A stretch of 64,000 nucleotides of DNA from Lentimicrobium saccharophilum (GCF_001192835.1 NZ_DF968182.1:3009113-3073112); one strand, 5' to 3'. Positions 26,873 to 38,136 are shown, numbered from the stretch's first letter. The notes: a model not told the origin generated them from the letters alone. Translations and numbers: made by a program.

Positions 26873-27448
26873 TCAGGACAGGAATATCTGATTCACGGTG
26901 GTTTCAAGTTCCAGCGCCATTTTCAGCAACGGGTTTCCGTGTTCGTTTCCCCTTTTTACCAGTACCCCGGCCAGGGAAGAATAGTACCATTTTTGTTCGT
27001 CTTTACCTGCTTTAAAACGCGACCAGAGTTCTTCGCCCTTTTCCCGGTAATCGTGCAGAATGGCCCTTGCATTGTCGAGCTTGTCGGCGCAGGATATCAT
27101 CAGGACCGAAAGGTCGGATTCCTGCTCCAGGTGGTGCAGGGTCCGCTGCTTGCGTACTTTCCAGTCGGGTTCGGGCAGGTGTTTGTCTGTAATTTTATCC
27201 TGTTCCGAGGCGCCGGCCACCAACCGGGCCACCCTTTTTCCGAAGTGTTGTTCCACCATTTCAAGGGTAACGGGCGTATCTTCCACCACATCATGGAGAA
27301 TGCCGGCGGCAATGGTTTCTTCATCACATCCCTGTTGACACAGGGTTTTCATCACATTTACAGGGTGGGAAATATAGGGGATATTGGTGCCCTTTCGGTA
27401 TTGTCCTGCGTGGGCATCGGCAGCGAATTGAATGGCATTGAAGATCAT
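26873..27448 (-). CDS. HD-domain phosphohydrolase (RelA/SpoT hydrolase-like)
   Basis: The 191-aa protein has a SpoT/MESH1-type HD fold: FAADAHAGQYRKGTNIPYISHPV (residues 8-30), the metal motif AAGILHDVVEDT near residue 48, and a later KLDNARAI helix. The family includes (p)ppGpp and NADPH hydrolases. With no synthetase domain, this is a small alarmone-hydrolase-like enzyme; the substrate is inferred. Its promoter and first dozen codons are duplicated at 31089-31187, beside the CRISPR array. Confidence 0.82.
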   Translation of the reverse strand: MIFNAIQFAADAHAGQYRKGTNIPYISHPVNVMKTLCQQGCDEETIAAGILHDVVEDTPVTLEMVEQHFGKRVARLVAGASEQDKITDKHLPEPDWKVRKQRTLHHLEQESDLSVLMISCADKLDNARAILHDYREKGEELWSRFKAGKDEQKWYYSSLAGVLVKRGNEHGNPLLKMALELETTVNQIFLS

Positions 27449-27513
27449 AGTGCAAAATTGTAGTTTATGTTAGTTTATCCGGTTTGCCTGGTTTGGTGGA
27501 TGCTGTGAATGAT
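27412..27513 (-). repeat. Left copy of ~100-bp direct repeat (promoter and start of HD gene)
   Basis: By eye this is clearly similar (about 80-85 percent) to 31089-31187, in the same orientation. It covers the first 12 codons and the upstream region of the HD gene. The two copies flank the beta-barrel/Kelch module. Confidence 0.8.
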
Positions 27514-27670
27514 TGATATCTGTCACCGGGTTTGACATACGAAAAGCAATTGTTTTATATATCTTCATTATCATGTTGCATTACAATCAAAGCACAGCAA
27601 TAAAACTGAATTTATTTCAAGCCTGACGGTTGTTATATCCGGTGTAAGCATACATTGAAATTATATTCTG

Positions 27671-29761
27671 TCAATCCGGTTTTGAGGGATCAAATTTCCA
27701 GACATCATTCCTGTTTGCATAATGACTTCCTGAGAGCCCCAGGAGAATATACCCCGTATTCCCTATTGTAAAAGTGGAAGCATTTCTTCTGTAACCGCCG
27801 GCAAATACATTGTCCGAATAATTCCAGGTATTTGAGGCGATGTCGTAATCAATCCAGACATTTGAACCATCAAAGCTGGAAAACAGACCCAAACCGGCAT
27901 AAATTTTATTATTTATCCTGAATCCGCTCATTTCTCTGCTTCCGATCGGACAATGGGATAGTTCTGTCCAGCTGTCATTCACTTCATCGTATTCCCAGAA
28001 ATACCTGCTTCCGCCATAGCTTCCGTAATATTTCGCAAGAATATGCGCCGTATTTGAAGAGGAGATCGTGAGCATATCTTCGTTCCAGATGCCATAGTAA
28101 ATATCGTTTAATTGACTCCAGGTATCCGTAACCGGATCGTATTTCCAGAAATCCATTTTTTCTTCGTAATTACCATAAGCGCCGCCTCCGGCATAACCAT
28201 AACTGCCGATTGAAAATCCGAATGGACTGAATCTTGCTCCCCCCGGAAAATCATTTTTCCGGGTCCAGGTGCGGGTAATTCCATTAAACTCCCAGACTTC
28301 GCTTAAGTTGTAGTCCGGGGTATATTGATTGCCTTTTGTACCACAAATTATATATGCCTTTTCTCCGATTACAAAAGTGGCAAACTTATTTCTTGCATCA
28401 CCGGGAAAATCTTCAAGCCGGATCCATATATCCGTAACAGGATCGTATTCCCAGAAGTCTTTGTACCAGCTTCCAAATTCACTACCACCTCCCAGTCCAA
28501 TGTATCCTTTATCGCCTATTGAAAAATACGCACCATATATCCTTGGATTACCCGGGAAGTCCCTCATTTTTGTCCAAGTACTTTTATAATCAACTCTTAA
28601 CGCTTCTTCCAGGGTAAAGTTCTGATCAAGAACACTTACTGAAACATCCAGGGTTTCAAAAACACTGACTTCCCTGAGAGGAATCAGACTTCTCGGGAAT
28701 TCAACGACTAATTGGGTGCCGGTTGATGAAATAATTTTTACCTGGTGCTCACCAAAAGAAACTTTGTTTTTCTGAGGTAATGGATTAAAATTTTCACCGG
28801 TAATTGTCATATTTTCAACATCGAACGTCTTAATCAGATCGCTATTTATTGAAAAAATTGCTGGTGGTTTAATCAAAACGGATTCGAAAACGGCTTCTCT
28901 CCCGCCTAAAACGATCCGGAGTTCATTGGAAGATTTTTCCAGTTCATTAGGCACAATAATCTTTAATCTTTTTTTGGAAGACGTTATAACACTGGCTTGT
29001 GTATTCCCAAGAAAGACCTTGTTTGCTTCAATCAACTGGCTGAAACAATCACCGTTTATTTCAATTGTATCTGCAAATGTTACTGATTCAGGATGAACAG
29101 AATAAATCAGGGGAGTTGTGATAATGAAAGAATCCGGGAAACCAGCGGAATTACCGGTAACGCTGACTGAAATAATATTGGTCGGAGTGGTAATTTCAGG
29201 AACTACAACCAGAATCAGGGAATCAGTGCTTGCTAATGCTTTTGTTTTAAAGTTGTTGAAAAAAATATCGTTGTTTTGGTTAACATAACTGAAGTTTTTT
29301 CCCCTGATTGTTAATGTATCTCCTACTGTTCCTTCAAGCGGAAAAACATCCTGTATTTTGGGAGCCTTGCTCCCCAGGCTCAGGAAGCTTATATTCTCCC
29401 CGTAAACGATAAAATCCTTTGTTTTAATAAATGCCCGAACATAATAGGAAACATTTTCTTTCAAGGCAGTTTCTATTGTCTCTGTAAAATTTTTAGAATC
29501 AATATTATCTGAGTATATGACCCTGTCGCTGTTTTCTATTGCCGGATTTATATATTCACTCCATACAAATCCGTAATTAATTACTTCAAAATTGCCCCGA
29601 AAAATTATTTCTGCATTAAACCTTGCACCATCCGGGGTAATTTCGGTAACGGGAAGTGTTTTTATTCTTGGATAATCGCGACCGGTAACCTCATCTTTAT
29701 TACACTTTACCAGCAAACTCAGCAATGAGATCAACAGAAGGTTCCTTAAGATTGCTTTCAT
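27671..29761 (-). CDS. Surface lipoprotein with IPT/TIG domains and Kelch repeats
   Basis: The 696-aa protein has a lipoprotein signal (LLLISLLSLLVKC, Cys at about residue 20) and a fibronectin-like segment (about 30-130). About three IPT/TIG immunoglobulin-like units follow (about 130-390, e.g. PLEGTVGDTLTIRGKNFSYVNQNNDIFF), and then Kelch-type beta-propeller repeats to the end (DFWEYDPVTDIWIRLEDFPG repeated). Such proteins are usually outer-membrane anchored and bind ligands. The start overlaps the upstream beta-barrel gene by 4 bases (ATGA), so the two are translationally coupled. Confidence 0.85.
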   Translation of the reverse strand: MKAILRNLLLISLLSLLVKCNKDEVTGRDYPRIKTLPVTEITPDGARFNAEIIFRGNFEVINYGFVWSEYINPAIENSDRVIYSDNIDSKNFTETIETALKENVSYYVRAFIKTKDFIVYGENISFLSLGSKAPKIQDVFPLEGTVGDTLTIRGKNFSYVNQNNDIFFNNFKTKALASTDSLILVVVPEITTPTNIISVSVTGNSAGFPDSFIITTPLIYSVHPESVTFADTIEINGDCFSQLIEANKVFLGNTQASVITSSKKRLKIIVPNELEKSSNELRIVLGGREAVFESVLIKPPAIFSINSDLIKTFDVENMTITGENFNPLPQKNKVSFGEHQVKIISSTGTQLVVEFPRSLIPLREVSVFETLDVSVSVLDQNFTLEEALRVDYKSTWTKMRDFPGNPRIYGAYFSIGDKGYIGLGGGSEFGSWYKDFWEYDPVTDIWIRLEDFPGDARNKFATFVIGEKAYIICGTKGNQYTPDYNLSEVWEFNGITRTWTRKNDFPGGARFSPFGFSIGSYGYAGGGAYGNYEEKMDFWKYDPVTDTWSQLNDIYYGIWNEDMLTISSSNTAHILAKYYGSYGGSRYFWEYDEVNDSWTELSHCPIGSREMSGFRINNKIYAGLGLFSSFDGSNVWIDYDIASNTWNYSDNVFAGGYRRNASTFTIGNTGYILLGLSGSHYANRNDVWKFDPSKPD

Positions 29762-30945
29762 TTTGTGATAAGAATAAGATTTATCATAATGCGATTGTTA
29801 CTTGCTTTGAAAATTCCGGTACTGTTAAGTGCGGACATTTCAAAATAGCGGACAGCGATGCCGGCTTTAAATTTTGGATATGATTTAAGAATACCAATTC
29901 CTGCCCAATATCCGATTTGATTGTTATTAATCTTAAACGCTGATCGCTCAGGATATGTATTTACAACATTTCCCGAAACAATCTCAGTCATCAGTTTCGT
30001 CTCTGAATTCAGATGATAATCATAGTTGATCCCACCTTGTAAATACAATCCGTATTTTTTTTCAGGGAAAGAGTACTTTAATGAAAGGGGCATTGATAAT
30101 GTTGTCAGGTCAATATAAGTGTCATAATATTCTGTTGATGACTGATTCAGCACAACCAGGGATGAGTAACCGGATTTTATGTAATGAATTTCCCCCTGGA
30201 AAGCAAATTTTTCTGTAATTCGGGGTGAAGAAATAGTGAAAAGAATTCCTGCTGAAGGATCAACGGAGCAATAGGAGTCATCAAGATATAGATAATACGT
30301 TGAATATTTACTTATTTGAATCTCAGACCTTGCCAGGCCAACAGCAGCTCCCCAATCATAATTTATCCACGGTTTTTTTGTCTTGAATTCTTTAAACGCT
30401 GAACCTTTGCATTGATTATATTCGACAACTAAGTTTGTTAAACTCTTCTCATTCAGATTAATATTCGAAATAATATCAGTCGTATTATAATAACAATCGC
30501 TAATCAAAGCAGATATTATACCACGCCATTTATTGCTTTCCCTCACATAGACTTTCCTGCCTATTTTCACTTCTTCACGGGAAGATTCCAAATCATAAAT
30601 GCTCGTGTCTTTTTTTATATGATATTTATCTTTGGATTTGTAAAGGCTGATATCACCAATTACTAATGCTTCCACAAAAGAGCCTTCAATAATTTGAGAT
30701 GCGAAGAATTTATCATTATTATATCCAAATCCTTTAATTTCATGCGGATAGTACTTCCTGCCTTCTTGTTCACCTATGAATATACAAGATTTATAATTAT
30801 TCAGGTTTGACCGATAATTTACCTGACCATAAATCGTATCATTCTCCGGAGTTATTATAAATCCGTTCCGGAAGTCACTCTGGCTGAAAGAACTATTAGC
30901 CAGTAATACAAAAAATGTAATTACAAATATGATTTTATTTTTCAT
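29758..30945 (-). CDS. Outer-membrane beta-barrel protein
   Basis: The 395-aa protein has a signal peptide (MKNKIIFVITFFVLLANSSFSQ) and an N-terminal soluble part of about 190 residues. The C-terminal half is rich in alternating amphipathic strands with Tyr/Gly (YGLYLQGGINYDYHL, AGIAVRYFEMSAL), as in Bacteroidetes PorT-like barrels. It is AT-richer than the housekeeping genes to its left. It is coupled to the Kelch lipoprotein gene, suggesting a barrel-plus-surface-lipoprotein pair. Confidence 0.7.
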   Translation of the reverse strand: MKNKIIFVITFFVLLANSSFSQSDFRNGFIITPENDTIYGQVNYRSNLNNYKSCIFIGEQEGRKYYPHEIKGFGYNNDKFFASQIIEGSFVEALVIGDISLYKSKDKYHIKKDTSIYDLESSREEVKIGRKVYVRESNKWRGIISALISDCYYNTTDIISNINLNEKSLTNLVVEYNQCKGSAFKEFKTKKPWINYDWGAAVGLARSEIQISKYSTYYLYLDDSYCSVDPSAGILFTISSPRITEKFAFQGEIHYIKSGYSSLVVLNQSSTEYYDTYIDLTTLSMPLSLKYSFPEKKYGLYLQGGINYDYHLNSETKLMTEIVSGNVVNTYPERSAFKINNNQIGYWAGIGILKSYPKFKAGIAVRYFEMSALNSTGIFKASNNRIMINLILITK

Positions 30946-31088
30946 TATAAAACTAGTTATAATTTTCAGGTTATTCTTATATGTATTCTCGGCTTTACCA
31001 CTTTAATAACTTTCAAAAATACATATTTTTAATAAGGAATTGTTTTTGATGTATTTTAAAAAAACTTACTGTGATTCGGCTAAGCACC

Positions 31089-31187
31089 GGGCATCGGCAG
31101 CGAATTGAATGGCATTAAAGATCATATTGCAAAGATGGAGTTTTTTAGCTTATCCGTTTGTGTGGTTTTTTGGATGGTGTGAATGAT
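31089..31187 (-). pseudogene. Truncated duplicate of the HD gene's promoter and first codons
   Basis: On the minus strand an ATG at 31125-31123 opens MIFNAIQFAADA, identical to the HD protein's first 12 residues. Homology then stops, and the frame hits TAA near 31067. The upstream part also matches, including the CATCTTTGCA promoter-like box. It lies 36 bases from the leader-distal end of the CRISPR array. Confidence 0.75.
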
Positions 31188-31222
31188 ATTCAGACTCCGG
31201 CGCCTTGCCCAAAAAACTTTCT

Positions 31223-34200
31223 GTTTCAATTCCAAAGATGGTGCGATTGATAGTGAAAGCGGATCAGCTGATAAAGGAGCTGAACGAAGTTTCAATTCCA
31301 AAGATGGTGCGATTGATAGCTGTTGCTTACTTCTGACCTGTCGTAGTAGTTCAGTTTCAATTCCAGAGACGGTGCGATTGATAGCGCTTAGGTCGGTGGC
31401 CTCCGGAAGCTCAACACCTTCGTTTCAATTCCAGAGATGGTGCGATTGATAGATCGAGCTGTTGATGAGTCAGAGCAAAAACCATGTGTTTCAATTCCAG
31501 AGATGGTGCGATTGATAGGCGGGATTGCGGTCGAGAAAAACATTGCCATCCTCGGGTTTCAATTCCAGAGATGGTGCGATTGATAGCGTGAAACGCCTGT
31601 TTTTTGTCCCGTCAGGGAGATGTTTCAATTCCAGAGATGGTGCGATTGATAGAACTTACTGCTACTCAACAACCTTGTCAATTTTGATGTTTCAATTCCA
31701 GAGATGGTGCGATTGATAGCTCATCGATGGAATCCAATGCGGTTGTTGCATTGGTAGTTTCAATTCCAGAGATGGTGCGATTGATAGGCATTGAAGGCAA
31801 TCACAACAGAGGTTGCATTCGGAAGTTTCAATTCCAGAGCTGGTGCGATTGATAGGCCGCCCGGCAAAAGAGGCCGTTCAGCAGCTTTACAGTTTCAATT
31901 CCAGAGATGGTGCGATTGATAGACTCAACCTGGGCAGAGAGCCAAAAGGATGTGGATCGTTTCAATTCCAGAGATGGTGCGATTGATAGTATAGTTCCAA
32001 TCCTGAACATACTTCATCAGGGTTGTTTCAATTCCAGAGATGGTGCGATTGATAGTCCTTGAGTTCCGCGCTAACTGGATGAACCGCAATATGTTTCAAT
32101 TCCAGAGATGGTGCGATTGATAGAGCGACAGCGGCAGGCCGAGGTATGCGGCTTTAACCAGTTTCAATTCCAGAGATGGTGCGATTGATAGCCCAATCCC
32201 GAAGAGCTGTTTGAGATTGTAAAACGTGGTTTCAATTCCAGAGATGGTGCGATTGATAGTATGAAGCGCTTGGCGCATCGGTAGGTCTGTATCAAGTTTC
32301 AATTCCAGAGATGGTGCGATTGATAGTTAGCCTCCCCTGTTGCTACAAAAAGACCTATCAAGTTTCAATTCCAGAGATGGTGCGATTGATAGAAGATTAT
32401 AGAGAAGGGTGAGTTCTCGCTCGACTTCGGTTTCAATTCCAGAGATGGTGCGATTGATAGAAGGACCTCTTTCACGAGCCTGATAGCCCGCTGCCTGGTT
32501 TCAATTCCAGAGATGGTGCGATTGATAGACTGCCGCTACACTTAAACAGGCTGAAGCAGATCTGCGTTTCAATTCCAGAGATGGTGCGATTGATAGGCGT
32601 AACCCCTTCGAGGATCCCAACATCGTCCAGTTCGTTTCAATTCCAGAGATGGTGCGATTGATAGCAAGTTTTTGTAACGTAGCCAAAGCAGATATAACAC
32701 GTTTCAATTCCAGAGATGGTGCGATTGATAGAATCTCCTGAAGCCTCAATTCTTTTTGTTCTTCTGTAGTTTCAATTCCAGAGATGGTGCGATTGATAGA
32801 CAAGGACAAGGTTTCCAACCATGCCGCCAAACATCTGTTTCAATTCCAGAGATGGTGCGATTGATAGTATCGTAACCCTGATTCCGCAGGTCGTGAATCC
32901 TTCGTTTCAATTCCAGAGATGGTGCGATTGATAGCTGATCAATCTTTTGTAGTATAATTTCGTGTTCGCTCAGTTTCAATTCCAGAGATGGTGCGATTGA
33001 TAGTATGAAGCGCTTGGGGCGTCGGTGGGGTTGTATCAGGTTTCAATTCCAGAGATGGTGCGATTGATAGTTCACTTGAATCTGAAATAACATGAAGTAC
33101 CTTTTTCGTTTCAATTCCAGAGATGGTGCGATTGATAGACTGGCGTGCTTATAAGTCAAAAGAATATGTTCTTAAGTTTCAATTCCAGAGATGGTGCGAT
33201 TGATAGCTCCACTGATTATTATCAGGACTTTCTTGATACCGGTTTCAATTCCAGAGATGGTGCGATTGATAGTTTCCCACCGCACCCAACACAATCAGCA
33301 TTATTCTTGTTTCAATTCCAGAGATGGTGCGATTGATAGATATGACGAGGTTGGGCTTCGACCACAAGTTTGTTTCGTTTCAATTCCAGAGATGGTGCGA
33401 TTGATAGTAAACCCTATAAACTTCCTGACCATCACAATCAATTGTTTCAATTCCAGAGATGGTGCGATTGATAGCTTTAATTCACGGGAGCAGTGTGGGC
33501 TTTTAACGCTGTTTCAATTCCAGAGATGGTGCGATTGATAGGATGTAGTGTTTCCCTTAATGAGTAACACCGACACCCGTTTCAATTCCAGAGATGGTGC
33601 GATTGATAGCAGAAGCATCTCATCCCTTACTACTCATCCATAAAGTTGTTTCAATTCCAGAGATGGTGCGATTGATAGTGTATTTGAATTATAAACCCAA
33701 CTCACTACTTTATCGTTTCAATTCCAGAGATGGTGCGATTGATAGTCAGGCAGAATAAAAGTATTTTGGAAATTGTTGAAAGTTTCAATTCCAGAGATGG
33801 TGCGATTGATAGGAGCTGCTGCGAGAATGATTCGAATGCTTTCTCCTTCGTTTCAATTCCAGAGATGGTGCGATTGATAGCGAAGCCATCATTCCAGGGG
33901 GCGTAGCCAAATTCAATCGTTTCAATTCCAGAGATGGTGCGATTGATAGTCAATAAGTACTGGTATGCTTACAACTCATCATCGTTTCAATTCCAGAGAT
34001 GGTGCGATTGATAGTCGCCTGTTCCTGCCCGGTGGCGTCGAGATCCATCACCGTTTCAATTCCAGAGATGGTGCGATTGATAGTTGCTGATCCGGTTTCC
34101 GCGATTATCGCGCTTATCTCGTTTCAATTCCAGAGATGGTGCGATTGATAGGTTGAGACTTGCTACTTTTAAAATACTTGATTTGATGTTTCAATTCCAG

Positions 34201-37200
34201 AGATGGTGCGATTGATAGTTTAACCGGGAGAGCCGGCTACTCGGAGGCATGTTTAGTTTCAATTCCAGAGATGGTGCGATTGATAGACTCGCGGCAGAAG
34301 GTACCTATCAGGCCGGACTTCTGTTTCAATTCCAGAGATGGTGCGATTGATAGGAAGTCCAGGGGCCATCCTGATAGTGGTAGATGTAGTGTTTCAATTC
34401 CAGAGATGGTGCGATTGATAGTTAAACTTTCCCATGTTTCAAATTATATAGTATGTCGTTTCAATTCCAGAGATGGTGCGATTGATAGTCGGTCAGTATC
34501 AGTCAGCCTTCCCTTTCGACATGCGTTTCAATTCCAGAGATGGTGCGATTGATAGGCTTGTGCTTAACAACATAAAGCTATACAACACCCGTTTCAATTC
34601 CAGAGATGGTGCGATTGATAGACTTGATGCAGCCAACTGCCAGGCATTGTGCTTCGTTTCAATTCCAGAGATGGTGCGATTGATAGCCCGGTTAAGGTTG
34701 TGCCCTACCCGGTTTTTGCTCGTTTCAATTCCAGAGATGGTGCGATTGATAGGCATCTTTTAAAGTGAACTGAAGCAGGGTGTCATTCGTTTCAATTCCA
34801 GAGATGGTGCGATTGATAGATAACCTCTCCGGAAAGGAAAGGGTAAAGGATGCCAGTTTCAATTCCAGAGATGGTGCGATTGATAGACAGGCTTGGTTGT
34901 CAAACTCATTACATAATTACCAAGTTTCAATTCCAGAGATGGTGCGATTGATAGACGAACCCACCGCCGACGACGACCGGTATACCTACGTTTCAATTCC
35001 AGAGATGGTGCGATTGATAGGATGCCGTCTATGGTGTAGTTGATGATGTCGATGATCGTTTCAATTCCAGAGATGGTGCGATTGATAGGCATTACTATTT
35101 CGTAACTGAGGTCGAGCTTCAGCAGTTTCAATTCCAGAGATGGTGCGATTGATAGGTTCCGAGGTCCTGTTGAGGCTGTCGGTATTAATGATGTTTCAAT
35201 TCCAGAGATGGTGCGATTGATAGTTAATCAAGTGGAATGTAGTGAGCCGGTTTCTTTCGTTTCAATTCCAGAGATGGTGCGATTGATAGTCACTTTAAAA
35301 GATGCCATCCGACAGACCTGGGAAGTTTCAATTCCAGAGATGGTGCGATTGATAGATAGCGATTTTGCTGTTATGTCGAAAATCTTGTCTGGTTTCAATT
35401 CCAGAGATGGTGCGATTGATAGTCCTTTATGATGCAGGGTGAAATTAATGCTGTATTTGTTTCAATTCCAGAGATGGTGCGATTGATAGTGCGTATTGCT
35501 TCCAGTTTTTGCGCTTGCCTCCTATGTTTCAATTCCAGAGATGGTGCGATTGATAGTAATGAGCAAATCAAAGAGCTTGTTGATAGTAGTGTTTCAATTC
35601 CAGAGATGGTGCGATTGATAGGGTGACCAGCATATTTGCGAACCTTTCAAAAATTACGTTTCAATTCCAGAGATGGTGCGATTGATAGTTAGTGCCATCA
35701 AGGCTCTGAGCTGCTTTAAGCGGTTTCAATTCCAGAGATGGTGCGATTGATAGTTGATCATTTCATCATCTTTGGCACCTTCGCCAAAATGTTTCAATTC
35801 CAGAGATGGTGCGATTGATAGAAAAGACAAGCAGATAATAAGACCATTCTTTCCTGGGTTTCAATTCCAGAGATGGTGCGATTGATAGCCCGGTCTTATG
35901 AGTGCGAAAGTCAGGTGATCGCTTGTTTCAATTCCAGAGATGGTGCGATTGATAGTTAAGGTTGTTGAAAAAAGATTTATTCCGCTTGTTGTTTCAATTC
36001 CAGAGATGGTGCGATTGATAGCAGCTATGTGCTGGATCTAAATGCTTCCGCGGCAGTAGTTTCAATTCCAGAGATGGTGCGATTGATAGGCAAGGCGGTT
36101 GATTTTGACGTTAAGGGCATGACAGGTTTCAATTCCAGAGATGGTGCGATTGATAGGTTAAATTTAAAGTAATGGAAGCAGGAACAAAAGAAGTTTCAAT
36201 TCCAGAGATGGTGCGATTGATAGATACATACTCGAGAAAGTTGCTGAAACCCTAACCGGGTTTCAATTCCAGAGATGGTGCGATTGATAGAAGACAGCAT
36301 TATCAAGGAAAAGGAAACTATCTACGTTTCAATTCCAGAGATGGTGCGATTGATAGACTCCAAAGATTTTGCACAATGGTTTGAACTTAACTGGTTTCAA
36401 TTCCAGAGATGGTGCGATTGATAGTGTAAGGTTGAAAAACCTGACCCGCAATGTCCTGAAGTTTCAATTCCAGAGATGGTGCGATTGATAGATTCAATGT
36501 CAATCATTAAAATGCACCTGAAAAGCAAGTTTCAATTCCAGAGATGGTGCGATTGATAGTCTGTAAAAGAATATCAACGGCTTTGCGGTATCACTGTTTC
36601 AATTCCAGAGATGGTGCGATTGATAGATTGTTCTTTTGCCTGTGTCCTTTGCCCGTTTATTAGTTTCAATTCCAGAGATGGTGCGATTGATAGTAGGCCA
36701 ATCTATTCAAGCAGGTAAGTGGAGTAATAGGTTTCAATTCCAGAGATGGTGCGATTGATAGCCTGCATTAGCGACATAACACCATTGCCCCATTGTGTTT
36801 CAATTCCAGAGATGGTGCGATTGATAGGAGAACAGACACAGCAGGATGTATAAAAGTAGTTTCAGTTTCAATTCCAGAGATGGTGCGATTGATAGGTTCA
36901 GGTAAACGCTGTGGGCTGCTGCGGCTGTTAGTTTCAATTCCAGAGATGGTGCGATTGATAGGTGTATTGATTTTGCTGAACAAATGCGGTGCTATCAAGT
37001 TTCAATTCCAGAGATGGTGCGATTGATAGAAAGGATACGGGCTGTGGAAGGACGATTTTGTCAGCAGTTTCAATTCCAGAGATGGTGCGATTGATAGCCG
37101 GATCTCAAAGAGCGTAGCCGTTTTGTCAACATCTGGTTTCAATTCCAGAGATGGTGCGATTGATAGATTTTATAAAGTGCTGATAATTAAAGATATAAAA

Positions 37201-37637
37201 ACGTTTCAATTCCAGAGATGGTGCGATTGATAGTTTATTCCGCTTGTTTGGAAAATATTTGCTATATTGTTTCAATTCCAGAGATGGTGCGATTGATAGT
37301 TATGTAAATATAGAAAGAAGCGCAAATACCAAGGGAGTTTCAATTCCAGAGATGGTGCGATTGATAGCTATACTGCCTATCGTGATGACAGCCGGAATTT
37401 GAAGTTTCAATTCCAGAGATGGTGCGATTGATAGCGAGGCACAGGGAATGTTATTGACATCGAGTACAAAAGTTTCAATTCCAGAGATGGTGCGATTGAT
37501 AGACTTTTGAAAATAAATGATTATATTTATACCTCGTAAGTTTCAATTCCAGAGATGGTGCGATTGATAGACTGTGTTTGTAGCCTGTAAATCTTTGGTA
37601 AGACCAGTTTCAATTCCAGAGATGGTGCGATTGATAG
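31223..37637 (-). CRISPR. Type I-B CRISPR array, 96 repeats / 95 spacers
   Basis: The repeat is 31 nt. On the plus strand it begins GTTTCAATTCCAGAG and ends GGTGCGATTGATAG. Starts run from 31223 to 37607 every 65-69 bases, giving spacers of about 34-38 nt. Counting every start by hand gives 96 repeats. Read on the minus strand the repeat ends ATTGAAAC, the usual 8-nt crRNA 5' handle of I-A/I-B systems, so I place transcription leftward from the cas2 side. The repeats that deviate from consensus support this: repeats 1 and 2 (position 13 G to A), 3 (position 17 T to C) and 10 (position 16 A to C) are all at the left, leader-distal end. TCAAT/ATTGA within the repeat are complementary. Confidence 0.98.
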
Positions 37638-37858
37638 CCGTCCAAAATTTTAAAATTACGCTCTGTTTATCAGAACTTTACCTTTATAATTTTGTACTTT
37701 TTTGTCATCGGTTGTAGTCGATCGCCAATGACTGCTTTTTACCCTTTCTTCGACTACATTAATAATATGCACATTTTCAGCGTACTAACAAAATTCTAAT
37801 GTCCTGTCGATCACGTTATATGCATCTAATGTTAATGTATTGCAGGCAACGACAACCC
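37638..37858 (-). promoter_or_regulatory. CRISPR leader
   Basis: This 221-bp AT-rich, gene-free stretch lies between the last (undegraded) repeat and the 3' end of cas2. It should contain the array promoter and the integration signals for Cas1-Cas2, read leftward. No clear TAnnTTTG box was found on the minus strand. Confidence 0.7.
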
Positions 37859-38122
37859 TCAAATGATAATATCTAAATTACTCCGCTCATTTCCAACTAT
37901 TTCCTTGTACAGCCATTTGCTGTCACGCGATTTAAAAAATATCAAACTGTCGCACTCTTCATCCATAAATGCCCTGGCCTTACTTTTTAACTCTTCCAGC
38001 TTTACTTCGCTAATCTCACCTTCAAATACCGAATTCTGAATCCAATTCAAATATTTGCGACACAATTTAAGCATTTTTCCAACACGTTTCTCACCAACAT
38101 CATAAACCAATATCACATACAT
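37859..38122 (-). CDS. cas2: CRISPR-associated endonuclease Cas2
   Basis: The start MYVILVYDVG is the typical Cas2 beta-strand with the conserved Asp. Later features are RKYLNWIQNSVFEGEIS and FFKSRDSKW. With Cas1 it forms the spacer-integration complex. I chose the ATG at 38122 (87 aa) because it is preceded by AAGGAG at good spacing; an in-frame ATG seven codons upstream lacks this. The start overlaps neither the array nor the leader, and cas1 ends 15 bases upstream. Confidence 0.95.
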   Translation of the reverse strand: MYVILVYDVGEKRVGKMLKLCRKYLNWIQNSVFEGEISEVKLEELKSKARAFMDEECDSLIFFKSRDSKWLYKEIVGNERSNLDIII

Positions 38123-38136
38123 GCAATTTCTCCTTC

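Noticed and set aside
31183-37026. Many short frames across the CRISPR array encoding repeated FNSRDGAIDS or NRTISGIET words
   Set aside because: They are translations of the CRISPR repeat in different frames, joined through spacers that happen to lack stops; they are not genes.
31223-37858. tracrRNA, Cas9 or Cas12 near the array
   Set aside because: No effector gene of class 2 and no anti-repeat were seen; the locus is a complete class 1 type I set.
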